Positions 35,620-50,600 of a stretch of DNA of 64,000 nucleotides are shown piece by piece. The stretch is from Jaltomata sinuosa. Its lineage: Eukaryota; Streptophyta; Magnoliopsida; Solanales; Solanaceae. The notes beneath the pieces are model-generated. The model was not told the DNA's origin. It saw nothing but the letters and a program-made list of their open reading frames with translations, and did no database searches. The stretch covers positions 1,798,001 through 1,862,000 of the forward strand of contig QJPP01007525.1 of the NCBI GenBank assembly GCA_003996215.1, in the 5' to 3' direction. The position numbers and the translations under genes are program-made. How positions within the stretch are numbered: the stretch's first letter is position 1; the number at the start of each line of letters is the position of its first letter.

Positions 35620-38600
35620 TTACAGTTCTGACTTGGATTCCTCATCTTCTAATGGAGTATCGCTAATGGTTTTTTGTGTCTCGGCAGGAGAGGCTGCCTG
35701 GTCTTGGGGATCAAAGTCTTCACCCAAGATCTTTGCAGTAACGCGTCTTGCTTCGTAGTCAAGTTCTGGCCACTCTGCCACTATCCTCTTGGCGCCCTAC
35801 AAGATAAACAAGAAAAAAGTGAAGCAAATGATATGAAGGACAAACTGCAAGAAGAAGATGTTGGGTTATCGATAATGAAACCATCGACACAGTGAGGCAG
35901 CTCAGTAATTACCTGGAGCTTGGGTTCCTTAGTCATGGGATTATTGCAGAGGTCTATTGTTTTTGCCTTGGACTTTGTTGCATTACCACACCATGACTCG
36001 CACCAAAGCCATTCTTGTGGGAGTGAAAAGATGGGTACAGTATGCTGAGCATAGTTTGGAAGATCCTGAGATGCAAGGATTCTTGTCAGTAGTAACACAA
36101 TATAAAGGTAAAGAGCAATATAATCATCATATTATGGAAACCATAAAAGCTTGGAGGCAATGTCTCAACCACTTATATTGAAATGTAGCAGCAAAGAAAT
36201 TTTATCAGGAAAGTAATGTTGATATGAAACTTCCCTGAAATGCTTGGGCAGATTCCTAACTTTACCCTAACATATGCATGGTGTAACTTGTCATTGACAT
36301 AACTTTTTTCAGATCTAGGTTCCCCTCAATTTACCAATTAATACGTCCTGAATATAACCACTGTAATCACTATGCAATAGCAAGCATAAAAACAGAAGTG
36401 CGCGAATTACTAGTTTTAAGTTGCTGAACAAAATAAATCAAGTGGAAAAAGGCATCTTAGGCCTCCGCAGGTCAGGATAATAATGCTAAACTATCTCCTC
36501 CATTTTCTTATGTTCTCTACTCTGAAATGAAGAAGAAATGCAAAATGGAAAGATACTGATTATGAAAAAATTTACTTCCATTGCGTACACTTGCAGAAGG
36601 CACAGAGTAATGCAAAGAAACTGTGTAACCTCAAAACCAAAACATTATGCTTGCTTCAAGTAAGTCAAAACAAAAAAAAAGGAGATACTTATGATGAGCC
36701 AGTGTTATAGAATGATATGATGATTGCACATGAAAACATTGACTTGCCTGATCCAGATTAGAAAGACTGTTTGGATCCTTGCTCAGGGTCTCATAAAAGA
36801 CTCGTAAATTATCTCCTGCAGCAGTCTCCCGGAATTTAAGCAGATCAACAACATATAGAGCACTGCAGATTGCATTCACCATGGAAAGCTTCTTCATTTT
36901 TCAAATAACTACAAGTATTATATATGTGATTAAATATATAAGAGGTAATGATACCTAATATGATATGGTCTTCCTCGTAAATGCTCCTTCCAGAAACCCT
37001 ATTCAATAAAGACAAAGAACATTAGTGAGCAGCTTAGTCAGTAAATGCAATAGCCTGAACAAGCTGATGAGTTGTTCAGTTCTTAGTTAAAAGGACAAAT
37101 GAGTGAGCAGAAAGAGGAGTGATAAAATAATAGAAGAAATGCCAATACTTGTTTCCAAAAACGATAGCCATCCATCTCCCTGTTGTTGTCACAGAAAGGT
37201 GTGTACGCAAGGGGCCGTCCCTTCAAATCCATGTCATAAAGTTCTCCCATGTCAGTTCTTACAATTTGGTCTGCATCTACAAAGATAACCTGCACGATAA
37301 CACATTACAGAAGTTCAATCGACTACAAGCTCACAAGTAGAAAAAACTTTGACCTAGTAGGGATAATGTATTGAATTCTAAAAAAAGAGGGGGTGGGAGA
37401 TGAATACCTTCTCCAACGCCAGGGGGAAAATGACATCAAGAAACAGAATTTTATATGCCCAAATGATTCTTTGTTTTTCCTTTTGTTTGTGCAGCCATGT
37501 AGGCCATTTGTAGGTAATTAATTCATATTCAAAACCATATTCTCGAGCCATATGCGGGATTACATCCTAAAAGAACAAAGTATCTCATTAGTTCAACATG
37601 TAAACTTTATAGATTGAAACAAGCTGCTAAAAAGAATTAAAGGTGAAGAACACAAGTTAGCGAACCTTGAACTGAGGAGAGAGATAGTTTTTTATGAACC
37701 AGAACTTCACTGGCCGTTGAGTATTCTTCAGAACACTTAGTATCATAATTTTTAGGAAGCGTTCATATCTGCAATGTACATCTTAAAGCTGTTAGACACT
37801 GAAACTACAAAGGAAGCAGAGAAATTAGGGAGAGCATATTAAAGTCTGACCTAAACTTCTTTTTGGATAAGAAAAATATAAGTCTGACCAAAACTATACA
37901 ACTATCCATAAATTATCAGGAAAGTAGGTATGCAATATAACATTAGAAGTGAAAAAGATGTGAGAATAAATTAACATGGCAATAAGATTTAGTTTCTTTC
38001 TTGGGTTCTTTTTCTTGTAAGAAATGAAAAAAGTAAAAGTATTAGAAGAGACCCCCCTAAGGAGCATCAAAATGCAGGGAAAAAAAAAAGAAGATGAATC
38101 CGAAACAGAAAACTCACAAGTGTCCAGAAGCAACAGAGAATATGTTAATCGTCTTCCCATGACGAACACCGGTTACCTGCTCCTGACAAGGAAAAGAAAA
38201 CTGTTTAACCATCATGATTCACTTTCTCGAGATAACCCCATGAGTATGATTACTACATATTTGATGAGTGAAATTTGAAGAATTACCACTGGAGTGTTTT
38301 TACTCTTCTTTGATTGGTCACTGCCACCGATAAATCCAGAAGCCCATTTAAGAATATTAGAATTCCAACTGCTCTGATTTCCCTGCGAACAAGAAATAGG
38401 TAGTCCTACAGCTTATTATTTCAGAGTTACAGACCCATAATAAAACTTTCTGTAAAGGGAAATGTTTCACAAAATAATAAAGGGGAGTTATCACCTTTTT
38501 CTTCTCTTGTGAATGGCTATCATCAGAAGCAGAAACCAACAGTTTCTCATGTTCCTTGCCCTTTTTTTTAGTCACTTCCATGTGAACAAGTTTACCCCGC

Positions 38601-41600
38601 AAATCATCTATAATGATCCGCTTTGACAAAGTTGTCTCCTGACCACCATCACCGTCGTCTTTCAAAGCATAAAGCTCCGAGCTTCTACCTGGAGCAAGCT
38701 GCAGGTACCAAACTCCAGGAAACGCTTTCATTTGCCAATAACCCAAATTGGCCATGACAAGTGTGTCAACCAAGTGCGGTGTACTTTTAGTGCCTAGGAT
38801 TAGCTGAAGACCTCTAGGAGGCTCGTGATCCTTCTCAGAGCAATGACCTGATCAAATGGTTTAGAAACTAGAACAATTAACTCATTCGCACTGGAACCAT
38901 GGCATTGTTCTTCTTTAGCCAATATCTCAGGTTACAATTACGGAATTAGCTCATTTGCAGTGGAACCATCGCATTATTCTTCTTTAGCAAATATCTCAGG
39001 TTACTGAAGCGATTACATCAAATAGAGGAGAACCAAGTACCTGTTAGGACTAGTGCTTCAAGTTCATACACTGCTTGTAGTGTCCTAGTTTCTCCTAGGT
39101 TTTCAAGCAACATATTATCTAGGTCATGGCTGCAAGTTTAGGCAGAAATTAGACATCACTAAGTAGCCTGGCATATATGCCATTAGTATAAGTTCCATAA
39201 TCTTTTGAAATACTTACACAGCAACAACAGGCTCAACAAGCCATGGCTCAGGAACATCAAGATTCATAGTTAGCGTCTTAGAAGGCGGCATATTAGCAAA
39301 AAAAGCTTTGGGACCATAAATGGTGTAATCTGTACTACTAAAGTCATCCTGCAAAATTAGCAAAAATGAGACAGGGAGCACAATATGTCTGAAGAACTAA
39401 TTTATCAAAAAGATTATGACTGAAGGACTTGCAAACACAAGTTGCTCTGACATACCAGTGTTGGTATAACATATCTGTAGTAGTTCTTCAATGGAAGATC
39501 AACCAGTGAGCTCTGCAAGGAAAAAAGATAATGTGAACTTCCTAAGCCTGAGGTTACCAACAAACCCATTACGATGAAAATATTTTGGAGACGAAATGCA
39601 AATTATTCAAGTTAAAACCTAAACTAAGTAGAAATTTGTAAAGACCAACTTTTGATTGAATGTTACTGCAATTTGTTTAGCCTGCTAACTGATCAAGTTA
39701 AATAATGAAGGGTCCATTGCAACTCTCACCATCCACTTCTGACTGTCAAGAGCAAGATGGGCAGAGTACTAACATTTCATATTTGGAGCATCCTAATTAC
39801 AAAAGGAATATAAAATGTTTGAAAGACCATCTTCTAATTCAGCCAACAACAACAACATTCCCAATGTAATCCCACGAGTGGGGTTTGGGGAGGGTAAGAT
39901 GTACGCAGACCTTACCCCTACCTTTCAAAATCAGCCATCTCTCAATTCGACTGCCTAAAAATTTCAGTAGCTTCAAACTGGGTTTCATCTTCTCAAACAC
40001 TAGCAAGGAGAAACTATCCAACTTCCTTTCCTTTCTAACCTCTGCCTGGACATTCACCACATACGTGGATGATATATGAAACAGTTTAGACTCTGTCTTT
40101 CGGTCCCTTCACTAGTGAATAAGGATGAGAGATCTAGAAGAAAAAAAAACCTAGAGGATTGCAGAATGAAAAGTATTTTTTTTTATAACAATGGTGTCCG
40201 GGACCGCTTGAGCGAACCTCAACTAATAAATTAAAAGTAAATTCTTGCCGAAATGTTCCCTTTTACCATCATTATGTTGTTGAGCTTAAAACCTATCATT
40301 TATTTTTATCTCGCGCCCCATGTGATTACAGAACCTTGCACTAATGTTGGCTAATTTTCCTTCTTCTCTGATGCCATGCATCTTTCATATGACCAAGCCC
40401 AAGGAGAAACCTGTCTTCAGACCCGAAAATCCCCATTAGCCCTGCTCAGGACTCCCCTTAAGTGATAAATTGTAGAGCACAGAGGCAGTTCCACTGCCAG
40501 TACCAAATCATGGGAAAGTGCAGAGAGTTATAAATAAAGTAGTGATCATTTTCAATGGTTGTCATATACTACTCAAGGATATAAACTCACCATGGGGTTG
40601 AGTACAAGCCTCATGCTTGGCCGAATGGACTTCGACACAAGCCGAAGAAGAGAAGACAACTTTTGACCAGATGAGCTCAAGGGGTCGATGACAGCATCAA
40701 TATGAATGCTGGAACTTTCATTTTCTAAGACAACAGCGCTGCAAGAAAAAACGTTAAGAACATTGATTTATTTTAATGGAAATTCCAAAATAAAAAAGGA
40801 ATTCATATCAGCCAAAATTGTGCATCTTCCAATAGAGTGTTCTTCGTCTTTTCAGGAAAGGGAGTCAACATGAAGTCCATGGCTTATTTACATGCAGAAT
40901 ATTTTTAGTTGATAAAGCATCTTCTACACATAGATGCATGTTTACACCATGACTGAACTTCGAGCACATTGCACAATTTTATGTACACTCTTAAGTTCAG
41001 ATATTTTAAAATCCTCAAGCAAGCTCAAGCTTAGGCTAACTAAACATGAGAGCCCAGCTGCCTCCTTGTCAAACCCCAAAGACGAGAGAAAAGTAAAGAA
41101 ACTAGAATCTGGTCTTGATGCCACAATTTTAGATAGATACCACTTGAGCCACAAGGAAGAAAGACAATATTGTTACATGACAGTGAGGTGCTGCATCTTG
41201 CGTTAGTGAGAAGATAGAACAGTTTATAACGTGCCTACTTGAGCAGAGATAGGTATTTTGCTCACAGCAGCTTATCAACATATTCAAAAGGTAGGCAAGA
41301 TAACTGGTGACAGAAAGGAATAATCTTACTACCCAGCAGCATCACTTTCTGAAATATGGCACTCACGCATTTATGAAGAATATATCCTGGTTTTACAGAA
41401 TCAAACTGAGGAGCATCTTTCTGCTCAGTGTTTCTGTTTCTTCCAGTCCCTACTTTAAATTTTTAACTAATCTTCTTGCTTTCTATGATTTCAATTGCAA
41501 GAAACATGCAAGGTGGACCACCACAAGGAAAAGATGCTACCAAAGTCATATGTCCTTGTAATTCAATGCTTTAAAAGGCGAAGCTGGGACTCATCTCAGC

Positions 41601-44600
41601 ACTTGCAATGGTGAGGAGACTCTAAGAGCTCCCGGATGACCATGAGGAGCAAATGTCTCAAACGCCTTTGGTTATTCATCCCATGTGCGCTAGAACATTT
41701 CGGTTCTTATACTTCTTCTTAAGCATTTGAAATAACTTGCATAAATTGTTTTGTATAAAACATTTGTTCAATAATTTATATTTTAGCGACTAGTACATTA
41801 TATGTCCATATGTCATAGAAGGTTATTTTAACTTTAAAAATTATTACTTTAAATTTTTACCATAAAATAGTAATGTGAAAAGAGAACAAGTCACAAAGAA
41901 AATCCTTATTAAATATAGAATTAACTACAGATAAGAAGTCTCCTTATAAAAGAGTTCGGAGTTACCTGTAACAAGCAAAACTTCACTAAGTTGAGATCCC
42001 TGATTATTTTGATAAGGGAAAAGGGCCAAAATACCCCAGAACTATTTCAAATAGGTCAACTTTACCCTCCGTTATGTTTTTGGCTCAAAATTCCCTTGTC
42101 ATAGTCAACTAGCTCAAAAATGCCCTCCAACTAGCCAAATGACTCAAAAATACTCTACCTACTAACGGTTACTCCAAAACAAGGAAAAATATGTCAATTT
42201 TCCCTTGAACTATTTGAAATGGGTCAATTTTTGGCCTTTTTTCTGCTGGGGGCGGGGGTGGGGGGTTGAATGTATGAGAAATATAACATAATAACTCTTG
42301 GAGTGAAGAAAAATCCACATCATCATAAAAAGTGTATTCACAAAATAGTGAATTTGCCATGTGTTACCTGTATTTTGCAGACAGAAGTTCAAAGCGAGCA
42401 CCTTCGGAATTTCGATCCCTCATAGCAATTGAAGATGAGACGGACATGACAATGTCACTGATGAATTTACTACAATAACAAAAAAATTAGTACAATGAAG
42501 AAAATAGTGGGGAGAACCTAAAATTGAAGAAATGACAAAAGCACAATTAGCTTCTTCAGTAAAGATGACCCCTGGGAAACTGTTGAATGATAAACTAGGT
42601 CCATAAACCAAAGGTCTATATTTATTCTTATGCTGGTAGTTGGCCAAAAATTAAAGTAAATTAAAATCATTAGAATGGTTCATAAAAATTCAAATCCTGA
42701 GGAATGATTCTACCAGTCAAAGAGAATAAACTTTAGATGGAAAGACAATTCTGTTGATATGACCCGAAGTACAAAGTCATCAAAAGAAGGCCTTTTTTTT
42801 AAAAAAAAAAAATCTTATAAAGGGGAGAGGAAAAGGGGGAATGGAGGAGGGAATTACGAGGTAGGTAATCAAACTTTCACCAATAAGGTTAAGTTCATGT
42901 GGCCAACGAACTGGACTACTAAGATTACCCAGTCATTAAGAAGGCTAGTTGACAAAAGATACACGATAGGCCTCTATAGAAATTGCAATATCCCACCTTG
43001 TATAAAACTTGACAAAAGAAGGCCCAGTTTCTTAAAAGCAGCCACAGGAATGTGTCATCTAACAGTGGCATAAAGCTTTAAAAGACACCAGTTGTGGGAT
43101 AACAGACTGAGAAATATGTGAATAACAGTCGTCGATTGTGAGGCCATCATCTGACTTCTGGGGAACCCAGTTTTAAGATGATGTTTGCAGAACTTGAAGA
43201 CAATACTCAATAACTGGTAGCTCCATTATACAGGATTGCATATACTATAGATATGCAAACATTAGCAGCATATTTATGAAGGGATAAGCAGTTTGTTTCT
43301 TGAAAGGAAACAGGGGTATCAAACTTGAAAAAACAACTTTCATGTTTTCCTTATATAAGCAGTAAAGTAGGTGTTCACTATTAGCAGTAGAGAAGAAAGT
43401 GAAAAGGGAACACTGAAGAACCCAGAAGCACAAACCTTGTTAGGATATCAGGGTCGACGTTCTCCCACTCTACTTCTTCAATTATTTCCACTATATGTTT
43501 TATTCTTTGCTTAAATTCCAGAGACTCCAAAAGTTGCAAATCATGGCTCAAGAATGTTGTGTCGTCAACCAGGCTAATCACCTATCAAAGTGGTCAAAGA
43601 CCATTGAGTTAATACAGAACAATAAAATGTTCATCAAAAACTGATTAAAAGAATGTCTCTTCAAAGAACACCAACATTCTGAAGATCATGAGGATGGGAT
43701 CTCAAAAATCAAAATAGTCTTGGAGGACAAAAATTCCATAATAATCCGTATTTCAAATTAATGCAATTGACACAAGTAAAACTTACTCTCCCATTTGTAA
43801 TAACTGCATTGGCACCATACTCCACGCCAACTTGTCCAAACAAAAACTTCCCCACCTGTAAATGTATTAAAAATGAAGGATAAATGGAGAGCCTATTCAG
43901 CAAGCATGCATCTATCAATACCTTAGCTGCATAGCACCTAATTAAAACTAAGAGTTCATATTGGTATGATTGGTGTCCCTCTGAACGCTTTGACCATAGA
44001 GTTCACAAATCTAATAGGTAGTGTTGATCTCTCATCTGAGAAACTGGGGTCGAATGATAAACGTTTTCTTAACAGGTGAAACACTTAAGCACTCCAGTTG
44101 ATAGAAGGATTTAGTTATTGAGACAGCTAACCCATAAAGTAGGTCGAAAGCAATTTTTGCTGTGTTGTCCACACAATTATCAGGAAATGTTTCAAAGCAT
44201 TTCAAATGAGCATAGCTAAGATACTATCAAAAAAAGCAGATACAAATGGCATCCTAAGCATTTGCAACTTCTATCCCGCAGAATTTATTCTCATATATTG
44301 TTCAGTTCCCATGAGTTGGACGCTTGATTAAATATAAAAATCAAGGCCATCGATGAGTTGATCTTGATCTAAAACGGCCTTGGATGAGTTGTTGAACAGA
44401 CTAACTAAAGCCAGGAAAAGTCAGGTACCTTATTCAAGTGCATTTTCAACGTCTCATCAGAAAGTCCAGAAAGAGCAGACTTGAGTCCTTTTGAGGACAA
44501 TTCATTTGAATTAGCCAGTTCAAAGATCTTATCCATAAATGCCTCACCATTTTCAGTGCCCGCAGAAGATGCATGCATATATTCATGTTGGTAAAGCAAG

Positions 44601-47600
44601 CAAATTTGGTCCAGGAACTGCAGAGCGCCTTTCTTGTGACTGTAAATCATCATTCAAAGCAAGATAAAGAAAGAAAAAAGTACAGTTTAATGAAGCCATT
44701 AAGAAAAAGAAGTGCCCACAGAAAAGATCCAACAGAATCAGTAGAGACCTATATGATGAGGCTGTGATTTGGAAAACTTTCATGAAAAGAAAGCTTGGTG
44801 AATGAGGATCCTGAATAGAGTTAAACAGCACTCCCAAGCGTCCAGTTGTGGTGCCCGCCATCTGCAGAAGAATCCAATACTTAATTCCCGTAACCAAGAA
44901 TACTTAGAAATAACAAATGATGAAGGTCTCTACCAGATAATGTATTCCTTCACGAAGCAATCTCATCCCTTTCTCTGATGCCATATTGACAGCAAGAAGA
45001 TGAGTCACAGGCTTCAAATCATCTATTGCTGGAAAAGAAGTTAAGACGACGCAAATGAAAGAGAGACTCAAACATGTTCCATATCAAACAATCGTGTTAG
45101 GCCAAGTATAGCTTACTTTCTGTAGAATGTAAGTAGCTGATTTCATTAAAAAATGAGTTGTCTGCTAGAATTAAAGTAGAGAGAGATACAAATCTCGGTT
45201 TGACTTTCCCTTCAGCTATAATCTAAGTCAACAGAGAGACAACAATGTACCCAATTATTTCAGGCACTAAACACAAAAGCCAATGCAACATAATTTGGGA
45301 ACAAAGAATTATACCTGTGGGTTATAGCGCTGCACACCACTCTCTGATAGAAACTTGTCCAGGATGTCTGTATGAGAGTTTATATGCCCAAAATAAACGT
45401 GTTCTTGTATTTTAGGAAGCTCATCATTCATAGCATTCATAAGAGCGTCCTGCCAGTAGAAGTTCCAGGTATATCATATCATGTTACAGGACAGTCTCAT
45501 CCTCCTAGAAATAAACTTCAATAGACAGATAACCAACGTATATGGAGAATGAATATTTTGGCTTGATATAGCTTCCACAGCTTTTAAATCAATTAGTAAC
45601 AGGAAAAATTAGAAACAAATTTACATGACTCGCCAATTAGTATATTGTATATCAGGTCTCCATGGAAAAACTCATTCCCTAAGCCTTTCTCAAAAGCAAA
45701 TTCTATATTATTGGAAACATATCTATCTTTGAGCAACTTAAAGCACAAGGAGAAAAGGACAGTTCATGAGACCATGACATTCAAAAAAAAAATCTTATTT
45801 CCTAAAGAAATTATCCAACATGATCATTTTCCTTTTACTATATGCAATACTTGTCTAGGAGATTTTTCTTTTTCCCTTTCCCAGTGAACCAAGCTTCAGA
45901 AAATGGTAAAAGAGGCAATCACTGAGACCATTTATGTACCTGGAAAATTAGTTGCGCAACTATAAGTAGACATGCAAATTTTGAAGTTAAGAACGTCAGA
46001 CACTAAGCCATTTTTTCAATACTTTGAATCTGTGATCATAAATAGGATTATACCTCAGTAGGGTCATGTACAAGCCCATTGAACAAGAGGCAACATTGCC
46101 TCTTAGCCAAACCTAGCTTAAATACAAACAGAGAGCTTTCCTCGGAGAGTTCTTTGAAAGTATGCTCCTTCTCCAGTTTCAGTAAGGTTTCTTGAGGAGG
46201 AGTTTTAGCCTGAGGTCTACAAAAAGATACTAGTTGTAAATGTTCTGGAACACAAATTAAGAACTCAATTTAGGAAAATATAGTAGGATTTGAAGTGCAT
46301 GTTGTAAATATTGATCAGTACAGTTTTAGTACTGTTTTACGAGAAATATACAAAGTTACCAGTTTCAAAAAAAAAATTAAGAAAGGAACAATCTTAATCA
46401 ACTCAAGAAATTAGCAACGAGAAGCCATTGTAATGCATGTAGCTCTCAACAAAACAAGCAGAAGAATGAACTAGGCGCTTGGAAAATGGTAGACTTACAG
46501 CAGTGTTTCCACAAATGCCCCTTCAACATGGTGTACTTCAGGAGGATCTTCAGCAGCTGACTCAATTCGCAACTTGTTTACCTACATTTCTAGGTGAATC
46601 TGTTACTTAACTGTGTATATTTACAATACACCAAAAACATTACTGGAGCAACAGGAAAAACTCAAAGTAAAAGTAGTAAAAAGTTTTCTAAAGTTGAAAC
46701 CCATACACCTTCTGACATGAATCACCACCATTTTCCAGAAGAACGAAGCATCAAAGGGAAAAACAAAAGGAGCTAGCCCCATTACTCCCCCTCATCAGAC
46801 ATGCTCCAGACATAGTTGTTCTAAAATTTACACTAGCAAAGGCATTTTTCTATGAGGAGCAATGCTCTATAGATATTGTGGGGGAAGCTCCAAATTATAT
46901 ATGAGAAGTATGTAAAAAGTAGAGAACCCACCCGAAAATATGTATGTCTACAAAAAAGAAAACCAATCATCTACACTAGCAAAGGCATTGCGGTGAGGAA
47001 GAAAGAATAATATGTCTGAGTAGAATAAAAACACCTATGAGGCATGATGAGCAGTGGAACTGATTAGCTATACAACTCTACAGGACACGATGCTATGGCA
47101 GGTCATGATAAAAGTTGCACAATAAAATCAGGTTTTCCTTTGTTCTTTGATAAGTAAATACAAGTTTTTCTTAATAAAAGAAGAAGACGGTGAAAGAATT
47201 TCACAAAACACAAAAGATTACTTCTGGAAACACAGAGATAGGTAACATGCAGAATTACATGGAAGATTAAAAGATAGTCATAGGCAATTATAGCTAAGAC
47301 AAAATGGCTCCCCTCAGAAGGCAAACAAGTATTTTGCTTTTGGGGCTTTTTATCAGGCTCCCCTTTATGCATCAACGTGTTAACCTTCAAGAGAAGCTCT
47401 TCACATAGTAACATGGTATTACACATTTGGCATCCACTGCAAGCTAACATATTCATTAATAGGCAGTATACTGAATAGAAAGTATTGAAATCATACGTTG
47501 CTAAGGAACTGGAAAGCTGTTGCAATTCCTCGGTTTTCCTTGATGTAGATGAAAAGACGAATAATCTGTGAAAAACATTACAGTTTTCATCAGTTCATAA

Positions 47601-50600
47601 GCATCAAGAACAAAATTGAAACTTCAAGGGAAATAGGAACTGTAAATGGAACAAAAGAAAGACAGTGAAAGAAAAACAACTAGATGCATGCATGTATACT
47701 CCAAGCTGTTAGAGTAAGGTCCAATTAAATACTTATCTAAGTTGCTAGCCATTTGAGCTTTTAATTACATGATTACCAATCAGCATAGCACGTAGTAGAA
47801 TATTATTAGTTCAAATGACAAGTACCTTATAGAAGTATGTTGCAGATGCAACATCCAGCATATCAAGTATGATATGTATAAATATAGGAAGGTGGAAAAA
47901 ACAGAGCAATCCTGTTACTATTACATGGCTAAATCCACTACTTATTAATTAATCAGGAGAACATTTCCATTGAACTTCTACGCCATATGTAGGGAAAATA
48001 AGGCATAGAGATCTAAGCAAATGTAACCTGACTATACGCCTGTTAATCTGAAAGTACTTTCATCATAACTAATCCATCCTACAATGCGTCATGCAAAAGA
48101 ACCAAGTATTTACTTGTAAACATTGAGTCACTTTGCTTATACCAAGAACGAAAAGCAACGAGTTAAAGGTCCAAATAATCTTATTCAACCATTTACTAGT
48201 TATTATGACGAGATTTGAGTAATTACCAAACTGGAGAGGTCTTCCTGATTTGGACTATCCTTCTCCCTATAAGAAAGGGGAAGTTGACCACCACTTGATT
48301 CAATCTCCTTGATTAACTTTGCAGAGTACAATATCACTCCAAATCTCATTGGAATATGATTCTCAAACATTGAAACAACTGCGTCAATTGTCTGCAGATT
48401 GTAGAGAAACCGTTAACCCATATTCTTCTATCACTATTGATTGGATGACAACAAAACATAACCAACTAAAAAACAAATGAGCACAAAAAAGATTTTCAGG
48501 TTCACAAAATGATAGAGCTTGCCTCAAGCCCACATATGGAGGCAGGGTCCAAAACATAAACTGCATGGAAGAGGTTCTTCCGGATGTAACGCATTTGTCC
48601 AGGGTAGACTGGCATCAGGATCTAAAGCAGAAAGATGCAAAGAGTTAGAAAATTAAAAGCTAATGAAGTGATGCCGAAAAGCACAATCAGGAGATCAAAG
48701 AAACGAGGTACCTCATTTAAATTGCTCCGCCAACGTTTATACATATCATCCACCTCCAAGTTATTGAGATAATGAACATGATCTGAGCGAAAATCAACAC
48801 GGAATGTACTGGACTCAGAAGGGGGCAGTGCTGAAAGGAGCTTCCTCACGGTGCTGACAGGAATCTGAAATTCTCAAGCAACAATTACTGCATGGGCTTT
48901 TGCTTAACAGAACAACCACGAAACAATAAAACACCAAAGACATTGGGATATAAAAAATAATAAAGGTTGAGACATAAGCATCAATTCAATGCACAGCCTA
49001 CAGGCAAAAGACAAGTGAAAACTTTAGGGTTTGCAAAATCAAGCACCAAGAAACTTCATCTTACATGTTGAGATTCCATGTTTGAATGATCTATTTGCTA
49101 CAACTTGCAATCATATACATTTTATGCACAACTGATGAGAAAGTTCCAATGACGTTCTAGGTTCTGGGGATACTTCCACGAGAAGAAGCTGAGGCAACTT
49201 AATATAATGGCCATCTTAGGTCACTAGCTTTTGTAATTGAAATGATGAGCTAAACTTCATCCATAGTTAAGGTTCAAGCATTATAGACTTCTCTTCAAAA
49301 TGACAGAATATACTGTATAAAATATATAAAGCATTTTAGTCTCCTTAGCGAGATGTTTCTGCAGTATATTCTGGAATTCACCCCAACCCCAGTAAATCAG
49401 GTAATTGCTCACTGGTTGCATCAGAAGAAAATCTCAGATAACCAGAAAAAATGTCAAAACCCAGGGCATCTGTAAAAGGCATGCCCTTGAGAAGGTTCTA
49501 GAGCTTCGCACCTTCATTTTAGAGTATTGATCAGCTAATGATAACTCCTGATGGACCATGTCAACCAACCTGGAAAACAAATTTCAGAAGTTCTTGAACT
49601 CAACCAAAAGGAAAAGGGGCGATCTCCGGCTTCTCACAGTGAAGCGCCTTGGCGATCATAAAGAAAAGTTTTACAAGTAAAATCAGATGCAAACTATGAA
49701 GTGAATCAGTTACAAACAACATTTTCTATTCTGTCAAAAAAGTTATCAGTCTTAAGCATATAACAAAACACTCGGAGAACCTTTGTTGAAGCACATATAA
49801 TAGTAACAAAGGACGGTTCAGCCGAATCATGTCCCCAACTCTAAGTGTAGGCGTCAGGAGGTGATATTTGAGAAAAAAGTAGTAGTATTTAAAGTTGAGT
49901 TGAAAAAGGTACTTGAAAGTTGAAGTTGTGTTTGGACATGCATTTCAAACTTGAAAAACTTTCTTTTCAACGGTTTTTGAAAGGAAAAAAACTTGAAAAA
50001 AGGCAAAAAAAAGTTATGTCCAAAAGGGCCAAATTCAGAACACATTCATTTCTATTTTTCTTCGCCCCGTATCTTGACAGTTTAATAATAGAACGTATTA
50101 ACAGATTTTATAGGAAATGAATTACGCAGATGGAAAATAAATGGTGGGAGGCGGAGGAGATAGAGGAAGATGGCCTAGAAGCAAGTTATAGCATTACAGA
50201 TAAAGGTCAATATCTTCAATATTGACTAAGGCACCATTCAGGGCCATTAATGACTTTCCAGGTGGGATCATTCGCTGATTTGCAACAATTTCCTCTTTGA
50301 TAGATTCATTGAGCTGCATAAAATTTAAAAGCATATCAAATGATCAGATCCTAATAAATGTCAATTGTCACATTAGTTGGAAAAAAGTATTTACCACAGG
50401 AATACTAAATATGCTAACTGAAATATTTTACCTTCATCCGAGATAAAGAAGAGACAACACTAGGAAAATTTTGATTAATTTCTTGCATTGACTGCAAAGG
50501 ATCAGCAGCGTGAACTATCCTCTGCGCAGTTTGATGCCCTAAATCTGTTTATTTATATTTGGCATCGCAAAGGGAGTGACCATAAGATTAGCTTAATCAA

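Noticed and set aside
35957..36181. Plus-strand frame opposite the last UGGT exons
   Set aside because: It is the antisense shadow of the exon encoding EWLWCESWCGN.
49600..49670. Possible repeat ('gaagcgccttggcgatcata')
   Set aside because: A short GC-richer patch without second copy or recognisable ends in this window.
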